NCBI GenBank assembly: GCA_949152475.1
Contig: OX424567.1
Span: 27,243,402-27,307,401 of the forward strand
Direction of reading: 5' to 3'
Length of the DNA: 64,000 nucleotides
Origin: Terebella lapidaria
Taxonomy: Eukaryota > Annelida > Polychaeta > Terebellida > Terebellidae
Shown here one piece after another: positions 14,428-26,208 of this stretch (the stretch's first letter is position 1; every line of letters begins with the position of its first letter). The notes below the pieces were generated by a model. The model had not been told where the DNA came from. It worked only from the letters and a program-made list of their open reading frames with translations, and ran no database searches. The position numbers and the translations under genes are program-made.

Positions 14428-15616
14428 AGGTTACCGGACCTATGGTCCGATAACCTATTGGCATGGCGTTGCGTCCGTCGTCCGTCGTCCGTCGTCGTCG
14501 TCATCCACATTTTTATCTTTTTTGTTTACAGGCTAATTTTTCTGAAATTTTGCACAAAAATACTTAAAAATAATTCAAGAAGGAGGTATTTTTTAATTTT
14601 TTGATTTTCACATTTTTTTTAGTAACTTTTTTTCTTTTTGATACATAACACTCCTCATATACTCCTATGATGTCTATAAATTTCGTTGCGCTCGAATCGC
14701 TCGAAGTGGGCCGTTTTGGTCCAAACTCGGCCCAAATGGGACTTTCCTATGTTAAATTCTCCTATGCTTTATAATGGAACACATTATGCTTAATATCTCG
14801 CTTCAAATTGAGATTAGAGACTAGGAATCAATTGTGGATATATAGGAAATGATATATGCTGAATATTCTGATGGCCTTGAATTTGACCTTTGACCCCATT
14901 TTCAAGGTCATAGTACAGAATGGCTTATATCTCGCTTATTATCGACTCTACAGCTTAGGAATCAATTGTGGACATATAGGAATTAATATATACTGAATAT
15001 TCTGATGACCTTAAATTTGACCTTTGACCCCATTTTCAAGGTCATAGGACAAAATGGCTAATATCTCGCTTGTTATCGACTTTACAGCTTAGGAATCAGT
15101 TATGAACATATAGGAAATGATATGTGCAAATTATTGTCATGACCTTGAATTTCGCATTTGACCTCATTTTCAAGGTCACAGGACAAAATGGCTAATATCT
15201 CATTTATTATCGATTTTACAGCTTATGAATCAATTGTGGACGTATAAGAAATGATATATGCTGAATATTCTCGTGACCTTGAATTTGAACTCTGACCTCA
15301 TTTTCAAGTTCCAAGGACAAACTGGTTCATATATTGCTCCTCTATTGTCTGTATGGCTTGGGAATCAATTGTGGACATGACAATGATATACAATGTACAC
15401 TGAATATTTTGATGACCTTGAATTTGACCTTTGCTTTCATTTTCAAGGCCACAGCACAAAATTGCTAATGTCTCTCTGATTATTGAATTTACAGCTTAGC
15501 AATCAACTGTGGACATGATATATGCTTAATATTATATATGCTGAATATTCTCTTGACCTTGAATTTAACCAGTGACCTGGCTAACATCTAAAATATTAAA
15601 TATTGTCCGGTAACCT
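14428..15616. mobile_element. Short repetitive element with ~134-bp internal repeats and AGGTCA-type half-sites
   Basis: The element is bounded by the 12-bp inverted pair AGGTTACCGGAC (14428-14439) and GTCCGGTAACCT (15605-15616). Near the left end is a GTCCGTCGTCC trinucleotide-rich run. From about 14800 to 15600 there are about five diverged repeats of ~134 bp, each with the pattern GACCTTGAATTTGACC, then CATTTTCAAGGTCA, then GCTTAGGAATCAATTGTGGA. It has no coding capacity. It behaves like a non-autonomous DNA element, but I could not identify a target-site duplication or superfamily. Confidence 0.6.
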
Positions 15617-15770
15617 ATCTCTGGCCCTCGGCCTAATTTTTTAATAAGGCGGAGTGTTTCGAAATTCAAACAAACGTTAAATGTAAACTTAGCAGGAATC
15701 AAAACCAAAGAAAAGCCTCAGAGTGACACTCAAGCTTATCCTTACACCTCAGTGATAATAAATTCCAAAT

Positions 15771-16391
15771 TGAAGAATATTTATGACAGTTATCGGCCCG
15801 AAACCCCTCCCTTACACATTCTCCCACTCGACATACATGACACAGACTCATCACATGACTTCATACTTATCTACGTCACCAGCACACACCGTCCTAGCAC
15901 CGCACTTCATGTTAACAACTCTCCTCACGATGACACATCCCTCATTCCCTCCAATCACCACATTTCCAGACACTTAACCACGCCCATCCAGACATTACCT
16001 CACATTCAACGAATCACATGAACTCCTGTTCCACGACGCAGGAAAACTCAGACATTCAGCACTTGGCCCGCGCTTTCCCTTTGTATTGTGTTTGAGAACT
16101 TGAAGAAGTAAGAAGTAAAAAATATAATAGAGAGGTACCAGGATTGATAAGAAGAATAATGTGAATTTAGAATGAATCGAACTATATCGGACTATACTAT
16201 ACTTCGGACTATATTGTGGGATTACGAATGAGTGAGTGGCCGTGATCTTCATCGGACTTAATCATCCAAATAAATTCGGATTATTGTTGAAAAATACGTC
16301 GGACTTCTGTCTTGTATTAACGCACGACATACATCGTACTATACGATCCGGTCGGCGTAATAGCCGCCGGGAGACACGCTATTCCGTCACA
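15771..16391 (+). repeat. 5' LTR of the Ty3/Gypsy element
   Basis: The repeat runs from TG (TGAAGAATATTTATG) to CA (..TCACA) and is matched along its length by 26209-26830. It contains AATAAA at 16269-16274, a possible polyadenylation signal. Its 3' third has four CGGACT hexamers within about 110 bp. Directly downstream, TGGTGCCGTGACC begins with TGG, as expected for pairing with a tRNA CCA end. Confidence 0.92.
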
Positions 16392-16392
16392 T

Positions 16393-16405
16393 TGGTGCCG
16401 TGACC
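16393..16405 (+). other. Putative tRNA primer-binding site
   Basis: TGGTGCCGTGACC lies one base after the 5' LTR end. It starts with TGG, complementary to a tRNA 3' CCA. The priming tRNA was not identified. Confidence 0.55.
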
Positions 16406-16460
16406 AGGATAGCGAAGGCCAGTTCTCGGATTACGAACTATCCCGACGTATGAACTTTCG

Positions 16461-18120
16461 ATGAACACCCGATCTACGATCCGAAACCCGATCGGACCAG
16501 GCACAGAAGACGAGGTGACGATGAATCCGGTCCTGCCGAACCAGCGACCTTCGCGACCAAGGTCAGTAGCGATGAGCAATACTGTTACGCTATCGCAAGT
16601 ACAACCGCCAAATGAACTATACGAACTATCATCAACGGCATCCGAAGAGTACATACCGGACTGGATGCGAGCCGATAGCTACATCGAAGAGCTGGTGGAC
16701 GGTGATCCCCTAATGCACAGTGACAGAGATCCTCGATGCCCACGCGCGGTTGTACCACGCGACTCCAGCCGGACCGACAAGGTCGCGACCAAGCAACAGA
16801 TGTGAAACGGACTATAAGCGCTTCCAGCGCCAGCCTGATACCGACCCGCTACCTAAGTCGGTTAGTGTACGCCCTACGAACTATAACACGACAATGTTAA
16901 CGCACCCGCCAAGTCGGTCGCGTAACCAGCAATGGGCGCACGACTCAGATAATCAAGTCGAACTGCATCCGCAACACGACGTTGTGGCGTCGCGCCCGTC
17001 AGCGATGATCAATATGCTGACGCAACCTGACCGAACTCTGACGGTGTATTCTAGAGTACCGGTCGACCCAGTCGTGACGGGAGAGCTGCCGGACGTCAAC
17101 CCGCTGACCCGGACAAGACCCACCACGGAGAGTACCCCTGCACCAGCTGCCGGACCCGACGCTGCCCAGCCGAACGTCCCGCAGACGCGACTTCACACAC
17201 CCGCGCCGAGATCGGAGGTCCGATATGCTTGCGACACCATTGATCGCCGACCACGCAACATCGGAGTCTCGATCTCCGACACCAGTGAAAATACGCATCC
17301 CGCATATCTACGACTATCGGTAACCAACATCGGACCACCAATCGTCGAACCATTGCTTTCCACAAGCATCCCGCCTCACACGGCTACATGCCCAGTCATG
17401 GAAATGCGGTTTCCATGCACAATCATGGGGGAGTAGCAGTATTAAACCATGGAAATGCGGTGCCCATGCACAATCATGGGGGAGTAGCAGTACTCAATCA
17501 TTGGAAACTTGGAATGGTTTCGCAAATCCCCGGAGTAGCAGTTCCAAGTGTGTTCGCTCCTGGCTCACGATATCAGTTCCCGCAAATGTTCCACGCTTTG
17601 GCGCAAATGGAAATAACGGACAGATCAGTATACCGAACTCGAACTTTAAGCCACCGGCTACGACACAGCCTCCGGCTCAGCCGCCACCACAGGCCAACTC
17701 AAAGGAGGAAGGAACTGTGGAGCAAGGACCTTCTGTTAACCCGAGCTACGCTCACAGCTCCACACCAGTTTTTGTACCCACAGCTACAGTTGTGGCGCCG
17801 TCCAGGTCGGCGCTACCACCACCGGCACTTCCACTTCGCGAAGGGGTGTGCGCCAAGTGTGCTTCGTCCACTTCAAGTCCGGAATCCCTCCATGAAGGGG
17901 TATCCGAACCACTGCCGCGCAGGCCATCACGGACTAATCATCACGAAGGGGTGTCGTCACGCACTGCCGCCGATACCGGAACGGACTCCATGTCTGAAAT
18001 CGAATGGGTGTCGGATGATGGAGGCTTCTATGCCTTTCCATACGGACCTGAAACTAAGCCATCGACACTGACACTTCCGCTTTTGCCGCCCGAGGAGAAT
18101 TCTGACGGACCACTTATCAT
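16461..18120 (+). pseudogene. gag: gag-like region of the Ty3/Gypsy element
   Basis: Overlapping open frames at 16461-16805, 16720-17436 and from 17501 cover this span with frame changes. The products are Pro/Ser/Thr/Arg-rich and I see no CCHC zinc knuckle. Assignment as gag rests on position between the 5' LTR and protease, not on a recognised domain. A direct 51-bp duplication interrupts it at 17397-17500. The frame from 17501 runs without a stop into the protease. Confidence 0.5.
17397..17500 (+). repeat. 51-bp tandem duplication in the gag-like region
   Basis: Two copies begin CATGGAAATGCGGT at 17397 and 17448, differing by a few bases. The start of a third copy (CATTGGAAA) follows at 17499. 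Each unit also contains ATGCACAATCATGGGGGAG. Confidence 0.85.
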
Positions 18121-21100
18121 CAGCAATAGTCGGGCCGCCCATGAGTGCTGGAAACTGTCGGTACGTGTCGGAAAACGAACACTTAAGGCAGTGTTGGACT
18201 CTGGAGCGCAGATTTCTCTGCCCCGAAGGGACTTGTTACGACATGTACCTGCCGAACAGCGCACTCTACGTCCGACCACGGCGACCATCCGGGACGTCAA
18301 CGGAGATTCCAGCCCGATCGAAGGAATTCTGGACCTCACGGTTAAAGTCGGAACGAGAAAAATAACAGTGACATTCTGTGTAGCGGCGATTCATGACGAG
18401 ATGATCTTGGGCATGAATTTCTTCTGACAAACAAGTGCCATCGTTAACTACGGCGAAAGAACTGTCGAAGTTAAAAAGGAAATCTTGTTCGCACATAAGG
18501 ACTTCGAAGCTGATGTTGTGCGCATGGCCGTATGCCGGGCAGTTATGGTACCACCACGAAGTGAAGCCGTAGTCAAACTTGTACCGACCACGAAGGTCAG
18601 AGTACGCCAGCACCCCCGGCTTATTCAGCCTATGACGAACTTTCTTGAAGAAACGGGCTTAATTATGGGTCGCACATTGACCTCATTGAATCGGAAGTGT
18701 GTTAAGGTGACTGTGGTGAATCCCGCGGATACGGGCATAACCCTGACCTGCTCAGATCCGGTAGCCATAGTGAGCCCAGTTGACAGTATTGTGGGCGCTC
18801 TGCCAAAGTCGGGAGAAGAACCGGAAGTTCCTCATACGAACATTAACCACTATGAAGACCTCTCGCCACACCTACGGGAGATGGTGGATCGTGCCGGACT
18901 AGCACCTGAACAACAACGGTGTTGTGCTAATTTGGTATATCGGTACAAAGACACTTTCATGTGCCCCGATGGACAGCTCGGACGGACGCATGTAGTGCAA
19001 CATCGGATCGACACGGGTACAAATGCCCCAATTCGCCAGCGGCAACGCCGTGTACCCCAGGCCCAGCAACATATCATAGATGAGGAGGTTAATAAAATGC
19101 TACGGCTCAGATGCATCGAACCTTCGGAATCGCCATGGAGTTCACAGGTTAGTGTTGGTACAGAAGAAAAATGTGTGGACTATCATCTGCTCAATGACGT
19201 AACACAGAAAGACTCGTACCCTCTGCCGAACATCCAGGACACCCATGACGCACTCGCCGGAGCGAACTATTTCTAGGCCTTAGATCTTGCTTCAGGATAT
19301 TGGCAGGTCGAGGTGGACCCGACGGCCCGACCTAAGATGGCCTTTGCCACCAGGAAAGGCCTGTATCAGTTCAAGGTCATGCCGTTCGGACTAAGCAACG
19401 CACCAGCGACCTTCGAACGTCTCATGGAGACTATCCTATGCAGATATCTGTGGACCAGATGCATGTGCTATCTGGATGATGTGATAGCATACGGACGCAC
19501 TTTTGATCAGGCGCTTGCCAATCTGGAAGCGGTCCTAGATCAGATATATACAACCCAAAAAGTGCGAACTCTTTCAACGTGAAATCCTATACCTGGGGTT
19601 CATTGTAAGTGGACAAGGTATCAGGGTGGACCCGAACAAGGTCAAGGCTATTAGGGAATGGCCGACTCCATGTGAGATTACGGACGTACGAGCTTTCCTG
19701 GGATTTGCTAATTATCACAGGAGGTTCATTAAAGACTATGCCCAAATTGCCAAACCTCTGGTCTCACTCACCCGGGGTGAATGTCGTGAAAGGCTTCAGA
19801 ACGCACTTATCAAGGCCCCCAAGCTCGCTCATCCGTCACGGCTGTAGCGGTTACGCCATCGGAGGCGCGCTTTCACAGCGTGTGATTGGAAAAGAGATAC
19901 CGATTGGCTTTGCAAGCAAGATGCTGTCCCGCACACAACGGAATTATTGTACGACCTATAGAGAACTGTTGGCTGTTGTTGAAATGATTCAGCATTACCG
20001 ACATTATTTGTGGGGACGAAAATTCCTGTTACGCACTGACCATAGCCTCTGCTATGGTTAAAGAACTATAACGATGCGGACGCTATGTTGGCTCGCTGGT
20101 TAGCCAAACTGCAGCTATATGACTTCTGTATTGAACATCGTTCTGGAAAACTCCACGGAAATGCCGACGGACTTTCCCGTTGCCATAGCTTCAAGCATTC
20201 GGATTGCCCTGGACGCCTAGTCGTACCACCCACAGTCTCGAAACGAGTTCTGAAGAACTCCCCGTCAGACGGATTACGGTGGTTCCTGTTGTACCCGAGA
20301 AAGACCTCCTGGACAGTGATACTATGACATCACCAGTCTTGTCTCGGATGATCTCAGTGCGCCAAGCTGCACGTGTGCGAGCGCTGGATTTGAAATTGAA
20401 CGAACAAGAATGGTTATCGGACTACTCCACTGCCGATATAGTCGCCGCCCAGCAAGTCGACCCTAGTGTTGGAGTCTTGCGACAGTGGGTACTGAACAGT
20501 ACAAAACCCACGTCAAAAGAAGTCGCCCGTTATTTCGAAGAAGTGAAAACTCTGGTTTCTCGGTGGACTTCATTAGCATTGCAGGACAGAGTCCTCATAC
20601 GAAACACTAAGCCAGACCCAGCTGGTCGGACTGTCGTACAAACTGTGTTACCAGCAGCATTACGAACGGTGGTCTTACATCAACTCCACGACCTCAAGGT
20701 CGTAGGCCACCTTGGAATACAACGAACTGTTGAGAGAGTCAAGCGCCGGTTTACTGGCCAGGTCTCGCCTTTGATGTTGCCCGCTGGTGCGCCCGCTGCC
20801 CGCAGTGTGTGTCACGAAAAGGAAAACCAATGCCCAAGAAATTGCCTCTAACGCAACTGCTGACTGGGGCGCCATTTGACCGTATAGCATTGAATATCTT
20901 AGATACCCACAAAATTACCGGACGAGGGAGCAGGAAATTGGTACATTCTTGTCATATCGGACTATTTTTCAAAATATACGGACGCATTCCCGCTCTGCCG
21001 CCATAAGGCCAAAAATGTCGCTGATGTCTTAGTGAATCGTTGGATCGTGTACCATTGAGTACCGAAGGCTATCCACAGTGACCAGGGAATGGAATTTGAG

Positions 21101-21720
21101 TCGTCACTATTTCGGAGTGTTATATGCCTTCTGGGCGCCAAGAAAATTCAGACCACGCCCTACCGACCACAAAGTGATGGTCAAGTCAAACGATTCAATC
21201 AGACTTTGTTGAATATGTTGAGTGCATTCGTCAGTGATCGCGGAAATGACTGGGATTTGCACTTACCATATGTACTCATGGCGTACCACACCTCAGTGCA
21301 TTCCTCTACTGGGTGTACACCACACCTGATGGTATACGGACATGAATGTAATTTGCCTGTTGACTTGATGTTTCCAACGTACGATCCAGAACTGCTACCT
21401 CCATGCGGACCCGAATATGTCGGGTATTTACGAACTGCTATCAGAGCTGCCCATGGGTTTGCGCAAGACCATCTACAAAAGGCTGCAACCCGTCAGAAAA
21501 TGGGATATGACGCACATGCGAAATCTCGCCCTCAGTTCCAGCGGGGAGAGTTGGTACGATATTACTATCTACCTCTCACACAGAACAATGAATTCGCTCG
21601 ACCCTGGACCGGACCCTGGAAAGTCCTGGAACGCGTCACTGAGGTAGACTATCGAATTGCACTAGTCTCAAATCTACAAAATACTTGAGTCGTCCATCTT
21701 GACGTCATAAAACCGTACGA
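18121..21720 (+). pseudogene. pol: pol of the Ty3/Gypsy element: protease, RT, RNase H, integrase (disrupted)
   Basis: The aspartic protease carries LDSGAQ near 18195. The RT has MPFGLSNAPATF (about 19380) and an intact YLDDV (about 19470). RNase H follows at about 19850-20060, then a GNADGLSR-type segment at about 20160. Integrase has an HLGIQRT zinc-region start (about 20710) and a core with the first two acidic residues visible (LNILD; SDQG near 21080). At the third acidic position the motif reads DGQVKRFN, with Lys where the family has Glu. A PWTGPWKVLE C-terminal module follows. Protease and first RT blocks share one frame but are cut by TGA at 18425 and TAG at 19274. After about 19580 the coding frame changes several times through RNase H into integrase. 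This copy cannot make a full polyprotein. Once functional, pol would copy and integrate the element. Confidence 0.93.
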
Positions 21721-21733
21721 AGGCGACGCACAG

Positions 21734-23599
21734 TTGCTGAACTTTCACAATCAAGTCGTATCGCCACCTGAGTCGTCAAGCAGTGCGGACTCACAGACTG
21801 AACCATATAACGATCCCCTGGGGCTCCTTAAGGAATTCCTCTACCCCTGGGATGTCACGGTACATGACAAATCGTCGGAAACAGATCGGACTACCGAAAC
21901 TGGTACTACGTCGCCAGAAGCGAAGATCGCGCAAGTCGAACTCTAGTGCTTCACAGCAAGCGCCAAAAACCCGCGGACCCAAACCCGCGATTGCTACGGA
22001 CTCATCTACAAGCGAGGCTACGCCCCAGCCTGCCCCGTACAGTCAACCCAGATGCACGATTCGCCGCCCAGCCTGGTTTAGATGACCACGGCTGTGCTAA
22101 GGGACTGATTTCTACCATGATGAATATAAGCTTGTCTATTGGACTATGATGTCATATCACCCCAATAATACTTTTATAATATAATAATATTATGTACATA
22201 CTCATTGCAATAACCATTTTTATGTACTGATGTCAGTGAGGCGTGTTTCATATATACTATTGATATGACGTTATAATATTGATGCTGGTTATGATACTAT
22301 AATTTGGTATATGATGTTATGCATTGCATATTACTTCGTACTTCTCCATTATCATCTCGCGCCTGTTGCGCACTGCCCAAATATTTCATAATTAACCAAT
22401 TCCACCCATGTGTCAGTTGTCATGCCCCGCCGTGAGCAAGGTCACTTTGTCGCGGACGAGGTGAGAGGATAGCGGTCTCCCGAGCAAGCGTCAGATATGA
22501 GCCTCTGCTCCCCCATTCGCACCATTCAGGGGAATGCCCTAACAGGAGCAGGAGTCAGTTATATACAACTCTCTGCATACCAACGCGCGGTCTGTCATCC
22601 CATTCATTGGAAAATTACGCAACGCGCCAAGGCCGGGCCGCCCAGATCACCCATCACCCCTCACGATAATAATCGTGGTTCCTTCATCTATGGCACTGGA
22701 TGAAAATGAATGGACTGAACAAAATTCTGAGAGCATTGTATTTATACTACAGCAGTTATACGAACAGTGATCGTCTGTTACGAACAATTCGATCAAACAG
22801 TTTATTGTGTGCCAATTGTGAAGATAAGGAATGGACTAATTGAAAGAGGTCACATGGAAAACAAGTAGCGCAAATGAACACTGAAGCCGCCCACGGCACC
22901 CCCATAAAAACTTTCCCAGCTAATTACAATAGTGTGTGGAAGCACAAAAAGGTGCAGTAAATTTGACTGTATGCTAGAATGACAGTGATATGTTTGGCTT
23001 GAGTGATCCAGAAGTTTGATACGGACTATGGAAAATCGAGCAGCTGTGTGCTAACCTACTGCCCCCCCCCCCCCCGGACTGGTGTGATGAATCAGAGCTT
23101 GTTGTACACGCGTCGCTTAGGTGATGGACCACCCCTCTTCGCACGACTGAGAGCCGAGATGAATCAAGCGAACGTAAAAACGTATATAGACAATAGACTG
23201 AGCGCACCCCCTGATTGTGGAAAAACCCGCAAAAAGACACTGTCAGCATCTTGCGTGTGTACGAATGCCAGATAAGTGGGAAGTTTAAGAAGTGGGTCAT
23301 TCTGGCTGTGGACACTGAAGAGGAAACATCATGCGGAATAGAGCTGATAGATTAACAATTGATTGAAGAATTATCATTGAATATATTGTACGAACTTTGT
23401 TACAGTGATTGAACGGACTTGTGAATAGTGCTTCACGGACTTTGTAAATAATTCTGATACGCACTTTGTATTGAAATAAGAAGTCGGACTAGTGAGTGTG
23501 TGCTCATGTAAGTGAGCGAAGTCGGACTATGTCTTCCTCTGATAAGGAGGGAGATAAAACTTCGGACCAGAAGGCGACATCTAATGCCAATAATGACGA
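21734..23599 (+). other. Spacer between integrase and the extra 3' open region
   Basis: Only short open frames occur (for example 21734-21946), with no domain. The GGACT/CGGACT hexamer bias seen in the rest of the element continues here although little or nothing is coding. A short poly-C run lies near 23065. Confidence 0.5.
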
Positions 23600-25686
23600 A
23601 TGACCGATAGCGGTGAGGATAGTGGAGGCAGGGGAAGAGCCGGAACATCCCATCGCTATAGCAACCCAGCGACAGCCGCTGGATCTTCGGGAACGGTTTC
23701 CCCTACTTCGGACATGATCACCGTATCAGATACGAAAACAGCTTCCGGACCTGAGACAGATATCAGGCGGAAAGTTATGGCGAAACTCGCACAGCATGGA
23801 GAACGCCATACTCCGAGCCCGTCATCGGACTCTATGTCGGACTTCAGTGCCCCTGAACTTCTGTGCCTGGAAGAAGGCGGGAAGATTGTTGAACAGGCCA
23901 GGGCTGCCAGGGATGCGGCTAAAGCCCCGGCCAGTACTTCGGACTTGGAACCTCGACCATTAACAGCCACACCACCAGTGACTGCAACGCGACTGACCCC
24001 TGTGTCAGCTACTTCGCCCTCTTCGGCCCGATCGGCTGCATCTTTACGTCCACTCGCACTACTGCCGCACTCGACGTCATCGTGAGTGTACTCGTCTGCC
24101 TACACGGACTTCTTTCGGACTCAAGGAAACCACAACTCTCGTGAACTTCATCAACGGACTTACCGGCGCCAGGTTGAGGAGCTAATGGAGCTGGTGCCTC
24201 GTCCTCCCACACCCCATGGGACGAGTCCAATAAATTGGAATGCTATTCCATTACACGAACGGAATCGCCGGGTACGGACATGTCCACGACTTTTCCGTTC
24301 CGTCTATGCTATCGGAGGGCCAAGTGCAGACCCTCATGCCGTTACGTCTCGGAACTGGAGGTTTCGACTGCCCGTTCTGCACAAGCGAGGAAGAGTCGGA
24401 ACGTGAACGGACTTGGCCGACCGTGCCCCGCCGGGCTCCCTTACGAACCCCACAGGAGCTTGACGCTCACGTACTGGCATATCATATGCCCTTCATTCGG
24501 TTTTTCGTCTGTCCTGCACGGGACGGATACCTGACGTTGACGCTGGCGGACATGATTCGGCATATTTCAACTCCTACGGCTAGTCATGCGGATCAATTTC
24601 CCATCTTCCAGCAAGGAAGGTGATAACGTCAGAGAACATTGTCAAGCATTTGGCAACATGCTGTGGGGTAGACCAGTGTGACCAGCGCATGTGCCGATCT
24701 TTCGGCGTACCCCGGACTCGGTACTCACTTTCGGAATTTGGGCGATGGCGCCTGTCATGATGACGCAGTACCCGCCGAACTCCGCACCGGAAGTACAACT
24801 GGTACTAGATCAAACTGAGTTCACCCAGTTGAAATCGCGGGCCGATGAGGAGCGCATGGAGCGCATAGTCCATGATATTCAATTACTAAATCGACACGTA
24901 CGGTACAGGAAACCAGGGGCGTTCTATTTCGAACGGCCCATCACTTTTTGGACCACAGCCATGAAGGCGGCTGAACCTCGCCCACGGACTTCAGCCTTGC
25001 AGGCAGCTGGAGATTCGACCCCTGCCCGGAATTCGCCCACCGGGGCGATACCTAAGAGACGGACTGTAGAGAGGCCAACGGCTTCGAACGTTACGGACTA
25101 TAGAGTTCAGGAGGGACTCATGCCACCTCCGGACGAATATCTGCCTCTACCGAGTCGCCTTACGACCACTACGGACTCGGTTAAAACCTCGGACTCGGCT
25201 AACACCATGGAAACGGCCAAGGAAACGGACCCTGTGGTTAAGGAGCCGTCCCCAGAGTTGGCTTCTCAAGCAGCCGACTCTGAGTCGCAAATGGAGTGCA
25301 ACCAGCCACCACCACTCCAGGCTATTGAGGACGAGCCAATGCCTCAGCAGCATCAGACGCCTGACACTGAACCGAGCTCGCCAATGGAGCCGTCTCGTGG
25401 AATGATTTATTTCGGGCCGCCCCCTCCTTACCTGAATTATGAGGAGGAGATGGTGCCACCCGCGACTACCATCGTCACTCGGGCCAATGACACTGATCGA
25501 CCCCGGTTACAGATGGAGGTCCTGGAATCACCCCCGGAATCCCCTGGGATTCCCGACGAACTATGGACGATCATCGTGTCGGTTCTGCCACACCTGCCGG
25601 CGGACGAACAGCAACGGCTGATGCAGCAGGCATCGCCAGCCGCTCGGCCTCCAGTGTTTAGGAGGCGTGACCGTCCTTCGGACTAG
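23600..25686 (+). pseudogene. Extra 3' open region of the LTR element (zinc-finger-like motif, Pro/Ser-rich)
   Basis: Successive open frames at 23600-24085 and 24086-24406 (frame 2), 24240-24623 (frame 3) and 24691-25686 (frame 1) suggest one or two former proteins now broken by frameshifts. The frame-3 part has CPFC followed about 30 residues later by HVLAYH, a C2H2-like spacing, and later a further Cys and His-rich segment. The last 331-codon frame is charged and then strongly Pro/Ser/Thr-rich. No transmembrane segment or signal peptide was seen, so an envelope protein is unlikely. I do not recognise the family. It could be an accessory gene or a displaced gag-like protein. Confidence 0.5.
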
Positions 25687-25874
25687 GTTTGAATCCCGGG
25701 TCACAGCACCAGGATAGCTGTGACCTGTGTCTGTCGTACCTTGTTTGAATATGTCGTACTGTGCATACCATGTCATTTGTATGTGTACTACGAACTAATC
25801 CTGTTCCATTTCAGGAATTCGGACTTTAAAAATGTTCCGTTCTATTAGAGAACGTAGAGGACTGTTTTACATTC

Positions 25875-25876
<2 letters not shown>

Positions 25877-25927
<51 letters not shown>
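25877..25927. repeat. (TA)n/(TG)n microsatellite
   Basis: About 20 TA repeats followed by a few TG repeats, inside the 3' part of the LTR element. Confidence 0.95.
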
Positions 25928-25928
<1 letters not shown>

Positions 25929-26208
25929 ATTCTTTAATCTGTGATTGATCTCAGTGTTTCATTTTCACCTGTCGTTGTTATAAATGTATTTGTCCAATGT
26001 GTTCATATCATCTTAGTGACTGTTGACTGACTGACTGATGACTTTATTTTGACAGATAGAACTTTTATTGTAATCATTGCTTTGCCATTGTCTCGCGCGG
26101 TGAATGTGTTTTCCCTTTAGGACTTTTAGCTTTTCATGTTTAGATTTTGGGACAGTTAGGTTTCGGGGAGGGTAAATTCCCAGGTGGTAATTTGACGAAG
26201 GGGTGTTT

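Noticed and set aside
23600..25686. Retroviral envelope gene in the LTR element
   Set aside because: Position fits, but no signal peptide, membrane helix or cysteine pattern of an envelope protein was seen.
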